Shown: positions 15,493 through 24,097 of the stretch, piece by piece
Position numbering within the stretch: the first letter of the stretch is position 1
How the letters are laid out: every line of letters starts with the position of its first letter
Assembly: GCA_910583845.1 (NCBI GenBank)
Contig: CAJUAB010000007.1
Span: 44,151-108,150, forward strand
Source of the DNA: an uncultured Acetatifactor sp.
Lineage (GTDB): Bacteria; Bacillota; Clostridia; Lachnospirales; Lachnospiraceae
Length of the DNA stretch: 64,000 nt
Direction: 5' to 3'
Notes under the pieces: generated by a model
Told to the model about the DNA's origin: nothing
Database searches by the model: none
Seen by the model: only the letters and a program-made list of their open reading frames with translations
Position numbers and translations under genes: made by a program

Positions 15493-16929
15493 ATGAGGAA
15501 AAAGAGTGGGTTCAGATTTTCGGGCAGAATGGCGCTGGGACTGTTTCTGGCGGTGGCGGCAACCGGCTGCGGCGTCGGCCCCGGGGCGGACGGCAGCGAT
15601 CCAAAGGTGACACAGGAAGTGTCGGCGGAACAGGAGGACCGGGGAGAAATGCAGGACCAGGAAGACCGGGGGGAAATGCAGGACCAGGAGGGCCGGGAGG
15701 AGAGCGCTTTGGGAGAGTCCGCCCCGGAAACGGAGGGACTTCCGGACGCGTCCGGGAACGAGAGCCTGACGGAGGAGGAAATATACTGGCAGCAGGTGCT
15801 GAAAGAATTTGAGAACAGTGATTATGACCTGACGGCAGCTCTGACCGAGCCTGCGCTCAAGGATCTGTGCAGCGATTATTTTACATTGGGTGTGGGCATC
15901 AACGGCAGCACACTGGAGAATCAGACGCTGAATATGCCGGAGTATATGGCTGTTTGCGGGAAACACTTCAACAGCTGTACGATGACAAATCTGATGAAAA
16001 GCTGTTATATCCTGGATCAGCAGGGCTCTCAGAACAGTGTCAAAGAGGGAGACGGCACACCTGTTCTGTCCTTTGCTTCCATTGATCCCACGCTGGAATG
16101 GTGTCAGGCCCAGGGGATGCGGATGCGGGGGCATACACTGGTATGGCATGCGCAGGCGCCGGACTGGTTTTTCAGAGAGAGATATGACGACAAGGGGGAA
16201 TATGTGGACAGGGAGGTCATGCTTGGGCGCATGGAGAGTTATATCGCGCAGCTGATGACCCATGTACAGGACAATTACCCCGGCGTGGTGTATTGCTGGG
16301 ATGTGGTAAACGAGGCTGTGGACCCGGACAAGGGGGATAAAGACAGCTTTTTCCGCTGCCGCACGGAGAATGACGGCACCCCCAATCCCTGGTATTTGAC
16401 CATAGGGGAGGACTATGTGGAGATGGCCTTTACATACGCCCGGAAATATGCGGCGGAGGACGTGAAACTTTTTTACAACGATTTTAACACCTATCAGCTG
16501 GAGAAGCGGAACGCCATCTATGCGCTCTGTCAGTCCCTGAAGGAGAAAGGGCTGATCGACGGGATCGGGATGCAGGGCTACTGGGGAGTGGATTATCCTT
16601 CGATCGGTACGCTGGAGAGCACGATCCGCAAGTTCGGGGAGTTGGGACTGGAAATCCATATTACGGAGCTGTCCGTCTCCGTTGACGAGGAAAACGAGGA
16701 AAATTTTGAGAAGCAGGGCAAGCGCTATGGCAGTATTTTCATGTCTCTGGCAAGACTGGATACAGAGGGAGGCGGCGATGCCAATATTACCAATGTGACA
16801 TTTTTTGGCCTGATTGACCATTACCGCGAGGGCGATGCCACCAACACACGGCTTTTTGACGCGGATTATCAGCCCAAGCCTGCCTTCTTCAAGGTGAAAA
16901 ATATGATGAATACACTGTATAACAAGTAA
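15493..16929 (+). CDS. GH10 endo-beta-1,4-xylanase lipoprotein
   Basis: A 478-residue secreted lipoprotein. The signal peptide ends in a lipobox AATGC at about residue 26. An acidic linker follows, containing a 27-bp in-frame duplication (EDRGEMQDQ twice), and then a GH10 barrel from about residue 115. The acid/base is E274 in WDVVNEA and the nucleophile is E392 in HITELSV. No carbohydrate-binding module is present. It should act on xylan or xylo-oligosaccharides at the outer membrane face, complementing the larger GH10 enzyme at 3846. An AAAGGGG-type site lies before ATG 15493. The gene stands alone, between the tRNA terminator and the leucine T-box. Confidence 0.94.
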   Translation: MRKKSGFRFSGRMALGLFLAVAATGCGVGPGADGSDPKVTQEVSAEQEDRGEMQDQEDRGEMQDQEGREESALGESAPETEGLPDASGNESLTEEEIYWQQVLKEFENSDYDLTAALTEPALKDLCSDYFTLGVGINGSTLENQTLNMPEYMAVCGKHFNSCTMTNLMKSCYILDQQGSQNSVKEGDGTPVLSFASIDPTLEWCQAQGMRMRGHTLVWHAQAPDWFFRERYDDKGEYVDREVMLGRMESYIAQLMTHVQDNYPGVVYCWDVVNEAVDPDKGDKDSFFRCRTENDGTPNPWYLTIGEDYVEMAFTYARKYAAEDVKLFYNDFNTYQLEKRNAIYALCQSLKEKGLIDGIGMQGYWGVDYPSIGTLESTIRKFGELGLEIHITELSVSVDEENEENFEKQGKRYGSIFMSLARLDTEGGGDANITNVTFFGLIDHYREGDATNTRLFDADYQPKPAFFKVKNMMNTLYNK

Positions 16930-17109
16930 TTCTGCAACAGACTGCCGATTCCGGCTCCCGGGAAGCCGCGGACTGCCCGCGCCTGCCCGGGAGATTTCAG
17001 AATTATGGAGTATTCGCCGTGGGAAGGGACGGGGCATCTGTCTGCGGGGAGAACATACGACAACTGCGTCATGATAAAATACATCTACCAAATTGATTAA
17101 ATTTATATC
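16930..17109. other. Intergenic stretch upstream of the leucine leader
   Basis: No gene or clear terminator is visible after the xylanase. The segment is followed by the T-box promoter and leader, so the whole 16930-17458 interval is non-coding. Confidence 0.5.
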
Positions 17110-17138
17110 TTGCGCCTTGGGTTACTTTATGCTAAGAT
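17110..17138 (+). promoter_or_regulatory. Promoter of the leucine T-box transcript
   Basis: TTGCGC (17110-17115), 17 bp, TAAGAT (17133-17138), about 20 bp before the leader starts. Confidence 0.6.
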
Positions 17139-17159
17139 ATCATCAGCTGAATAACACAA

Positions 17160-17431
17160 ATGCAATGACGAGGAGTATTAGCTGTATGTGGGATAACAGA
17201 GAACTGCCGGATGGTGCGAGGCAGTCGGAAGCAGACAGTGAACTGGCCTCAGAGCAGCCGACCGAAAACGGAATACCGGAAAGTAGGCTCGGACGGAACA
17301 CCCGCCGTATAAAGGGGGCCGGACATGTATGTGTCGTCGAGGGCATGGCAGGAGCCATGAAGTAGAGTGGTACCGCGTTTGAAAAAGCGTCTCTATGGGA
17401 TATCCGGACGGATATTTTGTAGAGATTTTTT
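17160..17431 (+). promoter_or_regulatory. T-box riboswitch, leucine specifier CUG
   Basis: The leader starts with the typical ATGACGAGGAGTA segment. It has the Stem I distal hairpin (ACTGCCGGATGGTGCGAGGC region), a GAA-CTG specifier at 17240-17245 (Leu codon CUG at 17243-17245) and the canonical T-box GAGTGGTACCGCG (17365-17377). A terminator follows, with stem TCTCTA / TAGAGA (17390-17395 with 17420-17425) and a T-run. Uncharged tRNA-Leu should stabilise the antiterminator, so the leuA-type gene is read when leucine is scarce. The specifier was located by motif; the fold was not computed. Confidence 0.93.
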
Positions 17432-17458
17432 AAATTGTAAAAAAGAGAGGGTAATGAC

Positions 17459-19453
17459 ATGAATGTAGCGGAAAAATACGGCAGATCTTATTTTATGCCC
17501 CCTGAGGTTACCTATGACTGGGTGCGGAAGGACATTATTGAAAAGCCCCCCGTGTGGTGCAGCGTGGATCTGCGGGACGGCAACCAGGCTCTGATTGAGC
17601 CCATGAGCCTGGAGCAGAAACTGGACTTTTTCCAGATGCTGGTGGATATCGGTTTTAAGGAGATTGAGGTGGGATTTCCAGCGGCTTCCGATACGGAATT
17701 TCAGTTTCTCCGGACGCTGATCGAGAGGCGGATGATACCGGAGGACGTGACGGTGCAGGTGCTGACCCAGGCCAGGGAACATATTATCCGCAAGACCTTC
17801 GCGGCCCTGGAGGGTGTGCCCCACGCCATCGTGCATCTGTACAACTCCACTTCCGTGGCCCAGCGGGAACAGGTCTTCGGAAAGAGCAGGGAGGAAGTGA
17901 AGAAGCTGGCGGTGGACGGCGCCAGACTGTTGCTTGAGATTGCGGGGGAGATGGAAGGGGACTTCCGGTTTGAGTACAGCCCGGAGAGCTTTCCCGGCAC
18001 GGAAGTGGACTATGCGGTGGAGGTGTGCAATGCCGTGCTGGATGTATGGCAGCCGGTCCCCGGCCACAAGGCCATCATCAATATTCCCACCACGGTGCAG
18101 ATTGCCATGCCCCATGTGTTTGCCTGCCAGATCGAGTATATTCACAAGCATCTGAAATATCGGGACGCGGTGGTACTCAGCGTACATCCTCACAACGACA
18201 GAGGATGCGGGATCAGCGATGCGGAGTTTGGCGTACTGGCCGGAGCCGACCGGGTGGAGGGCACCCTTTTCGGCAACGGCGAGCGCACCGGCAATGTGGA
18301 CGTGGTGACGCTGGCCATGAATATGATGTGTCACGGCGTACCTTCAGGGCTGGATTTTTCCCATATCAATTCCATCCGGGAAAAATACGAGACTCTTACG
18401 GGCATGCATGTGTACGAGCGCTCTCCCTACGCGGGAGACCTGGTGTTCACCGCTTTTTCCGGCTCTCATCAGGACGCCATCTCCAAGGGCATGAACTGGA
18501 GAAAGGAGGGCAAGAGCGGAGAGCGCTGGGAGGTGCCCTACCTGCCCATTGACCCCCAGGACCTGGGGCGGGAGTACGAGTCCGATGTGATCCGCATCAA
18601 CAGCCAGTCCGGCAAGGGAGGCATCGCCTTTATTCTGAAACAGAATTTCGGCATGGCCCTGCCCACGCAGATGCGGGAGGAAGTGGGATATCTCATGAAA
18701 GGCGTATCCGACCAGAGGCACAAGGAACTGGCTCCGGCGGACATATACCGGATTTTTGAGGACAATTATATCAAGCCCAGAGAAGTGTTTGATATCACGG
18801 AGTGTCATTTCAGACAGGTGCCGGAGGGGATTGTAGCCAGCGTAACCATTCAGCAGGGCGGGGAGAAGCGGGTGATCGACGCCGACGGCAACGGCCGTCT
18901 GGATGCCGTCAGCAATGCGCTGAAACTGTTTTTCGGCATTTCCTATGAACTCTCGGTGTATGAGGAACACGCAGTGTCCAGAGGATCTTCCTCCAAGGCG
19001 GCTTCCTATGTGGGCGTTTTGCAGAACGGCAGTTTCCAGTGGGGTGTGGGAATTGACGGCGACATCATCAAGAGCTCCATTGCAGCGCTGGTGGTGGCGG
19101 TAAACAAGCTGGCCCAGGCCTCCAATATGACCCAGGGCCGCCAGGAGCGGCTTATGGAGATGATGAAATATATCCAGGACCACAGCCAGGACGTGACGTT
19201 GGAGGAAATGTCCCAGGTTTTTCACCTGTCTAAGCCCTATGTGTCCAAGTATATCCGGGAACACACGGGGACGACTTTTCAGGAGGCGGTGAAAGCGGCC
19301 CGGATGAAGCGGGCTCGCACACTGCTCAAGGAGACCAACCGCACGGTGGAATCCATCGCCGCGGAAGTGGGCTATGAGACCGTGGAACATTTTAACAGGC
19401 TGTTTAAGAAGGCCTACGGAACGACCCCGGTGCAGTTCCGCAGAAATAAGTAG
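17459..19453 (+). CDS. leuA: 2-isopropylmalate synthase fused to an AraC-type DNA-binding domain
   Basis: A single 664-residue reading frame. Residues about 1-555 are a complete LeuA of the LeuA2 type: the catalytic barrel has DLRDGNQA (37-44) and metal ligands H243 and H245 in SVHPHNDRG, and the C-terminal leucine-binding regulatory dimer domain covers about 430-555. LeuA condenses acetyl-CoA with 2-oxoisovalerate, the first step to leucine. Residues 562-664 are a full AraC/XylS double helix-turn-helix, with VTLEEMSQVFHLSKPYVSKYI and the signature IAAEVGYETVEHFNRLFKK...GTTPVQFR. The join is in frame with no stop. A leucine T-box lies upstream. An enzyme that also regulates transcription in response to leucine is the obvious inference; this is unproven. 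Confidence 0.93.
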   Translation: MNVAEKYGRSYFMPPEVTYDWVRKDIIEKPPVWCSVDLRDGNQALIEPMSLEQKLDFFQMLVDIGFKEIEVGFPAASDTEFQFLRTLIERRMIPEDVTVQVLTQAREHIIRKTFAALEGVPHAIVHLYNSTSVAQREQVFGKSREEVKKLAVDGARLLLEIAGEMEGDFRFEYSPESFPGTEVDYAVEVCNAVLDVWQPVPGHKAIINIPTTVQIAMPHVFACQIEYIHKHLKYRDAVVLSVHPHNDRGCGISDAEFGVLAGADRVEGTLFGNGERTGNVDVVTLAMNMMCHGVPSGLDFSHINSIREKYETLTGMHVYERSPYAGDLVFTAFSGSHQDAISKGMNWRKEGKSGERWEVPYLPIDPQDLGREYESDVIRINSQSGKGGIAFILKQNFGMALPTQMREEVGYLMKGVSDQRHKELAPADIYRIFEDNYIKPREVFDITECHFRQVPEGIVASVTIQQGGEKRVIDADGNGRLDAVSNALKLFFGISYELSVYEEHAVSRGSSSKAASYVGVLQNGSFQWGVGIDGDIIKSSIAALVVAVNKLAQASNMTQGRQERLMEMMKYIQDHSQDVTLEEMSQVFHLSKPYVSKYIREHTGTTFQEAVKAARMKRARTLLKETNRTVESIAAEVGYETVEHFNRLFKKAYGTTPVQFRRNK

Positions 19454-19466
19454 GAGTGGAGAGAAT

Positions 19467-20681
19467 ATGGGCGGAGTATTTGATGAGAGAGTGGAGTATG
19501 CCATTCAGAATATCTGGGTGAACAGCAGATCCGGCAATGGCCCGCAGGCCCTGGAGGGACTGCGGGAGGCGGCCCGGGAGGGTGACGGGGACGCCTGCTA
19601 TTTCCTGGCCAGGTGCTACAGCGGTCCCTGCTATGTGGACCCGGGATTCGGTTTTGAGAGCGATGATGACAAAGCGGAGGAGTGGTACAATAAATCCATC
19701 GAGCTTGGCAGCGCGGTGGGCATGATGGGCGCCATGCGAGTGGGGGGCTTTCAGCCCCGCTGCGGGTCCTTTGTGCATGCGCCCTACACCTCCAAAAGGG
19801 AGATCTGGGATAAAGTGGTGGAGCTGGCCCGGGGCGGACAGATCTTTTGCAAATATATGGTTGCCAACGCCTATTATTACGGGGACGCGGTGGAACTGGC
19901 CGGTCTTACCATCAACGGGCCGCAGGATGTATGTTCTCTGCAACGCAAGGCCGTACAGATCTATGAGGAGATTCTGGCGGAGGGGATGGCTATGGGTCTG
20001 GGCAATCTGATTGACATTCTTACCTCCGGGGACTATGGTATGCCCGTGGACCGGGAACGCGCTCGGCGTCTGGAGGAGCGGGGCGCGCAGCTGGGCATTG
20101 GCGTCTATGAGGTGAAGGTTGGACTGCGATATGCGGACACACAGCCCGGGAAGGCCATGGAATTGTTCAGAAGCGCGGCGGAGCATGGCGATTCCGACGG
20201 TTATTATGAACTGGGCAGAATGTATAGTTACCGAAGCAAGAATGTGCGGAATCTGAACACGGCAAAAGAATACTTTGAGAAAGCGATCCGGATGGACGCC
20301 CAGGCCGTGGGAGCCTATAACCTCCTGGGAGAAATTTATTTCAAGGGCGGTGATGGCCTGGAGGTGAATTACCAGGAGGCCGTACAGTGCTTTTTAAAGG
20401 CCATTGATATCAATACGTGGTGCAGCGATATGCTGGGCACCTGTTACCTGCACGGATTGGGGGTGCCTCAGGACTGTGCCAGGGCCAGGGAATTGCTGGA
20501 GAAACGCCCCGACACCTACCTGTCCTGCCTGGGTCTGGGGGAGATATACGCCTATGGCATGGGTGTGCCTGCGGATATAGGGAAAGGCATGAGCTACTGG
20601 GACAAATTTCCCCGGGAGCCGGAGATAATCGAGCATAAGAAACATTTCAAAAAGACACTCTTTGGGTGGAAGAAGAGGTAG
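19467..20681 (+). CDS. Sel1/TPR-repeat protein
   Basis: A 404-residue protein of Sel1-like repeats: AREGDGDACYFLARCYS, AEHGDSDGYYELGRMYSY, AIRMDAQAVGAYNLLGEIYFKGG and LGEIYAYGMGVPADIGKGMSYW. These alpha-helical solenoids serve as protein-interaction scaffolds. There is no signal peptide or membrane segment. The start at 19467 is chosen because it follows the leuA stop and the GGAGTGGAG site; an upstream in-frame ATG lies inside leuA. It is 13 bp from leuA and probably co-transcribed. A partner cannot be named. Confidence 0.85.
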   Translation: MGGVFDERVEYAIQNIWVNSRSGNGPQALEGLREAAREGDGDACYFLARCYSGPCYVDPGFGFESDDDKAEEWYNKSIELGSAVGMMGAMRVGGFQPRCGSFVHAPYTSKREIWDKVVELARGGQIFCKYMVANAYYYGDAVELAGLTINGPQDVCSLQRKAVQIYEEILAEGMAMGLGNLIDILTSGDYGMPVDRERARRLEERGAQLGIGVYEVKVGLRYADTQPGKAMELFRSAAEHGDSDGYYELGRMYSYRSKNVRNLNTAKEYFEKAIRMDAQAVGAYNLLGEIYFKGGDGLEVNYQEAVQCFLKAIDINTWCSDMLGTCYLHGLGVPQDCARARELLEKRPDTYLSCLGLGEIYAYGMGVPADIGKGMSYWDKFPREPEIIEHKKHFKKTLFGWKKR

Positions 20682-20687
20682 AACTGC

Positions 20688-20716
20688 GGGGAACTGATCT
20701 GTCAGATCAGTTCCCC
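20688..20716 (+). terminator. Strong hairpin after the Sel1 gene
   Basis: A 14-bp stem (20688-20701 with the following bases to 20716) with almost no loop. A T-run (20732-20737) lies about 15 bases downstream, so it may act as a terminator. Confidence 0.65.
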
Positions 20717-20815
20717 GTAAACAGTTCCTGCTTTTTTCCGTGCCATCGAAAAACGTATCATTTATCACATCCTGAGCTTTCCTCAACAGTCAGAATTTTT
20801 GTATGAAAAAAACTA

Positions 20816-20844
20816 TTGACATTTGGCTTCACCGGTAGTATTAT
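20816..20844 (+). promoter_or_regulatory. Promoter of the fatty acid synthesis operon
   Basis: TTGACA (20816-20821), 17 bp, TATTAT (20839-20844), a near-consensus sigma-A promoter with its start expected near 20851. Confidence 0.85.
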
Positions 20845-20857
20845 CCTGTTTAAATAG

Positions 20858-20886
20858 TTTGACATTCAAAATATTTGATGCTCAAA
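20858..20886 (+). promoter_or_regulatory. Two FabT-type operators
   Basis: TTTGACATTCAAA (20858-20870) and TTTGATGCTCAAA (20874-20886) are both TTTGA-N3-TCAAA palindromes with centres 16 bp apart, lying just downstream of the predicted start. They match the known FabT operator pattern TTTGA-N3-TCAAA. A FabT-like MarR gene is at 29275. Confidence 0.75.
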
Positions 20887-21000
20887 CAAATGGAGTGACA
20901 GACCGTTTTATGTAGTTTGCAAAACCATGAAAGAGAATCAGTCACTTGCAGACAGGGTTTCGCAAGCGGAGAAAATCAGTAATGAAAAGGAGAAAAGATC

Positions 21001-21231
21001 ATGTTTGAAAAAGTAAAGGAAATCATTGAGGAAAAACTGAACGCGGACGGTATGGACATCTCGGAGGCCACCAGCTTCAAGGATGATCTGAACGCGGATT
21101 CCCTGGACCTGTTTGAGATGGTTATGGCCCTGGAGGATGAATTTGAAATCGAGATTCCTTCCGAGGACCTGGAGCAGCTGCTTACCGTGGGGGAGGTGCT
21201 GGAGTATCTGCGGAATAAGGGTGTGGAATAA
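21001..21231 (+). CDS. acpP: Acyl carrier protein
   Basis: A 76-residue acidic protein of standard ACP length. The phosphopantetheine attachment site is the Ser of NADSLDLFEMVMALEDEF. It carries the growing acyl chain through the FabD/FabF/FabG/FabZ/FabK cycle. AAAGGAG precedes the start. It is the first gene of the fab operon, directly after the promoter and FabT-like operators, with a leader of about 150 bases. Confidence 0.96.
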   Translation: MFEKVKEIIEEKLNADGMDISEATSFKDDLNADSLDLFEMVMALEDEFEIEIPSEDLEQLLTVGEVLEYLRNKGVE

Positions 21232-21305
21232 GCGGGGCAGCGGGAGAGAGGAAGGTCTGGAAGCAATACCGCAGGCAAAGTCGGCGGCATGCGGGAAGGG
21301 GAAAG

Positions 21306-22244
21306 ATGAAGACAAGAATAACTGACATGCTGGGAATCGAATATCCCATTATTCAGGGCGGTATGGCCTGGGTGGCGGAATACCATCTGGCGGCGGCGGT
21401 GTCCGAGGCGGGCGGTATGGGCCTGATCGGTGCGGGAGGAGCCCCCGCCGGTTTTGTGCGTGAGCAGATCCAAAAAGTAAGGGAAATGACAGATAAGCCC
21501 TTCGGCGTGAATCTGATGCTCATGAATCCCGAGGCGGATGCCATTGCCAGGGTGATTGTGGAAGAGGGCGTGAAGGTAGTGACCACCGGAGCCGGAAACC
21601 CGGGAAAATACCTGGCTATGTGGAAGGAGGCGGGGGTCAAAGTAATCCCTGTGACAGCCAGCGTAGCCATGGCAAAGATGATGGAGAGAGCCGGGGCCGA
21701 CGCCGTGGTGGCGGAGGGATGCGAGTCCGGCGGACATATCGGCTCTGCCACCACTATGACGCTGGTGCCTCAGGTGGCGGACTCGGTGAGCATACCCGTA
21801 ATCGCCGCGGGCGGCATCGCGGACGGCAGGGGACTGGCCGCAGCTATGATGCTGGGCGCGGAGGCGGTGCAGATGGGCACCCGCTTTATTGTGGCCAGGG
21901 AATCCATTGTTCATGACAACTATAAAAAGAAGGTACTTGCAGCCAAGGACATTGATTCCGAGGTGACAGGCATGAGTCATGGGCATCCCGTGAGACAGCT
22001 GCGCAATCAGATGACCCGCGAATACCTGAAACGGGAAAAGGGGGGCGCGCCCTTCGAGGAACTGGAACAACTCACTTTGGGGGCGCTGCGCAAAGCCGTA
22101 GTGGAGGGCGATGTGGTGAATGGAACCCTGATGGCGGGTCAGATCGCGGGGCTGGTGCGAGAGGAACAGACCTGCAGGGAGATGATTCTGGAGATGATGG
22201 GACAGGCGGAAGCTCTGCTTGGAACAAAATCCGGGCATATGTGA
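21306..22244 (+). CDS. fabK: Enoyl-ACP reductase II (FabK)
   Basis: A 312-residue FMN-dependent TIM-barrel protein of the FabK/nitronate monooxygenase family. It has GIEYPIIQGGMAWV at the start, the PFGVNLML strand, the AEGCESGGHIG motif and the AAGGIADGRG phosphate-binding loop. FabK reduces the trans-2-enoyl-ACP double bond, the last step of each elongation cycle. Its place between acpP and fabD, as in streptococci, favours FabK over a nitronate monooxygenase. No FabI-type reductase is seen in the window. Confidence 0.93.
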   Translation: MKTRITDMLGIEYPIIQGGMAWVAEYHLAAAVSEAGGMGLIGAGGAPAGFVREQIQKVREMTDKPFGVNLMLMNPEADAIARVIVEEGVKVVTTGAGNPGKYLAMWKEAGVKVIPVTASVAMAKMMERAGADAVVAEGCESGGHIGSATTMTLVPQVADSVSIPVIAAGGIADGRGLAAAMMLGAEAVQMGTRFIVARESIVHDNYKKKVLAAKDIDSEVTGMSHGHPVRQLRNQMTREYLKREKGGAPFEELEQLTLGALRKAVVEGDVVNGTLMAGQIAGLVREEQTCREMILEMMGQAEALLGTKSGHM

Positions 22245-22297
22245 ATCCGGGAACAGACAGCCCGCGGAAGCGGACGGATGGGAGTTTATAGGGCAAG

Positions 22298-23215
22298 ATG
22301 AGTAAAACAGCATTTATTTTTCCCGGACAGGGGGCCCAGTACTGCGGTATGGGCAGAGATTTCTATGAAAAATACCAGGTGGCCAGAGAGGTGTATGAGC
22401 TGGCGGAGAAGAGCGCCGGACTGGATGTGGCGGCGCTCTGCTTTCAGGAAAATGACCGTCTGGACATCACCGAGTACACACAGATCGCCATGCTGACAAC
22501 AGAGCTGGCAATTCTGAGAGTTCTGGAGCAGAAGGGGCTTAAGGCGGATTGCTGCGCCGGACTCAGTCTGGGGGAGTATGGAGCGCTGGCGGCGGCACGG
22601 GTTATGGAGATGGAAGATCTCTTCCGGCTGATCCGCAGCCGGGGCATTTATATGCAGGAGGCATATCCCGTTGGAGGGGCCATGACAGCGGTGCTGGGGC
22701 TGGACGCGGATACCATCCGGACGGTGTGCGAGAGCACGGAGGGCATCGTGTCCATCGCCAATGACAACTGTCCCGGGCAGATCGTGATCACCGGGGAGGA
22801 AAGCGCGGTGCGGACCGCCGCGGCGAAATTGCAGGAGGCGGGGGCCAGACGCTGTGTGCCCCTGAAAGTCAGCGGTCCCTTTCACTCCGCGCTGCTGGAG
22901 GGCGCGGGGGAGAAGCTGGCCGGGCAGCTGGCGGCTGTGACAGTGCATGATCCGGTCATCCCTTATCTGAGCAATGTGGAGGCTGCGCCCGTGACGGACA
23001 GTTCCCGAGTAAAGGAGCTGCTGGCAAAGCAGGTATCCGGTACAGTCAGGTGGCGGGAGACCATGGAGCGCATGCTGGCGGAGGGAGTGGATACTTTCAT
23101 CGAGATTGGCCCCGGAAAAACCCTCACCGGGTTCCTGCGCAAAATCAGCAGGGATGTAAGGGCGTACAATGTGGAGAAGGTGGAAGACCTGGAGAAGCTG
23201 CCGCTGCTGCTTTGA
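22298..23215 (+). CDS. fabD: Malonyl-CoA:ACP transacylase
   Basis: A 305-residue acyltransferase. It starts with FIFPGQGAQYCGMG, has the nucleophile elbow AGLSLGEYGAL (Ser near residue 90) and the active-site His in SGPFHSALL. It loads malonyl from malonyl-CoA onto ACP, supplying extender units to FabH and FabF. It lies between fabK and fabG and is co-directional with the rest of the operon. Confidence 0.96.
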   Translation: MSKTAFIFPGQGAQYCGMGRDFYEKYQVAREVYELAEKSAGLDVAALCFQENDRLDITEYTQIAMLTTELAILRVLEQKGLKADCCAGLSLGEYGALAAARVMEMEDLFRLIRSRGIYMQEAYPVGGAMTAVLGLDADTIRTVCESTEGIVSIANDNCPGQIVITGEESAVRTAAAKLQEAGARRCVPLKVSGPFHSALLEGAGEKLAGQLAAVTVHDPVIPYLSNVEAAPVTDSSRVKELLAKQVSGTVRWRETMERMLAEGVDTFIEIGPGKTLTGFLRKISRDVRAYNVEKVEDLEKLPLLL

Positions 23216-23320
23216 CATATCCGGCCGGGAACGAACTTGGGCCTGGAAAGAGACGCGGATATGCGTCTTGTCTGATTACAGAAAGAGCTTTCTGTAATAC
23301 GGCATATTGAGGAGAGACAG

Positions 23321-24097
23321 ATGGAGAAAGAATGGAAAATGTCCGGCCGCGCCGGAGAGCTTGCGGGCAAAGTGGCGCTGGTCACGGGGGCCAGCCGGGG
23401 GATTGGACGGGGCATCGCCGGAAAACTGGCATCCCTGGGAGCCACGGTGCTGGTCAATTATAACGGCTCCCCGCAAAAGGCCGGGGAGCTGGCGGAGGAG
23501 ATTGCCGCCGCCGGAGGCCGCGCGGAATGCGTCGGCTGCGACGTGTCGGACTATACGGCCTGCGCCGGCATGGTGGAACGGATCATAGAAAAATACGGGC
23601 ATGTGGATATACTGGTGAACAACGCCGGCGTGACCAGGGATAATCTGCTCATGCGGATGTCCGAGGAGGATTACGACAGGGTGCTGGATATCAATTTAAA
23701 GGGCGCTTTTAACACCATGCGCCACCTGTCCAGGTACTTTGTGAAACAGCGAGGGGGGAAGATCATCAATATCTCGTCGGTCTCAGGCGTGCTGGGCAAT
23801 GCGGGCCAGGCCAATTACAGCGCCTCCAAGGCGGGACTGATCGGACTGACCAAAAGCGCCGCCAGGGAGCTTGCCTCCCGGGGGATATGCGTCAACGCGG
23901 TGGCCCCCGGCTTTATAGACACGGAGATGACGCAGGCATTGCCGGAGAAGGCCCGGGAGGCAGGTGTGGCCGCAGTGCCCATGGGCAGGATGGGGACAGT
24001 GGAGGACATAGCGGAGATGGTGGCATTCCTGGCGGGAGAGAAATCGAACTATATCACAGGTCAGGTGATCTGTGTGGACGGAGGTATGGCAATATGA
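23321..24097 (+). CDS. fabG: 3-oxoacyl-ACP reductase
   Basis: A 258-residue short-chain dehydrogenase that reduces beta-ketoacyl-ACP with NADPH. It has the Rossmann motif TGASRGIGRGIA, the NNAGVTRDNL segment, the catalytic Ser of INISSVSG and the YSASK motif. GAGGAGAGAC precedes ATG 23321. The stop overlaps the start of fabF (ATGA), indicating translational coupling. Confidence 0.96.
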   Translation: MEKEWKMSGRAGELAGKVALVTGASRGIGRGIAGKLASLGATVLVNYNGSPQKAGELAEEIAAAGGRAECVGCDVSDYTACAGMVERIIEKYGHVDILVNNAGVTRDNLLMRMSEEDYDRVLDINLKGAFNTMRHLSRYFVKQRGGKIINISSVSGVLGNAGQANYSASKAGLIGLTKSAARELASRGICVNAVAPGFIDTEMTQALPEKAREAGVAAVPMGRMGTVEDIAEMVAFLAGEKSNYITGQVICVDGGMAI

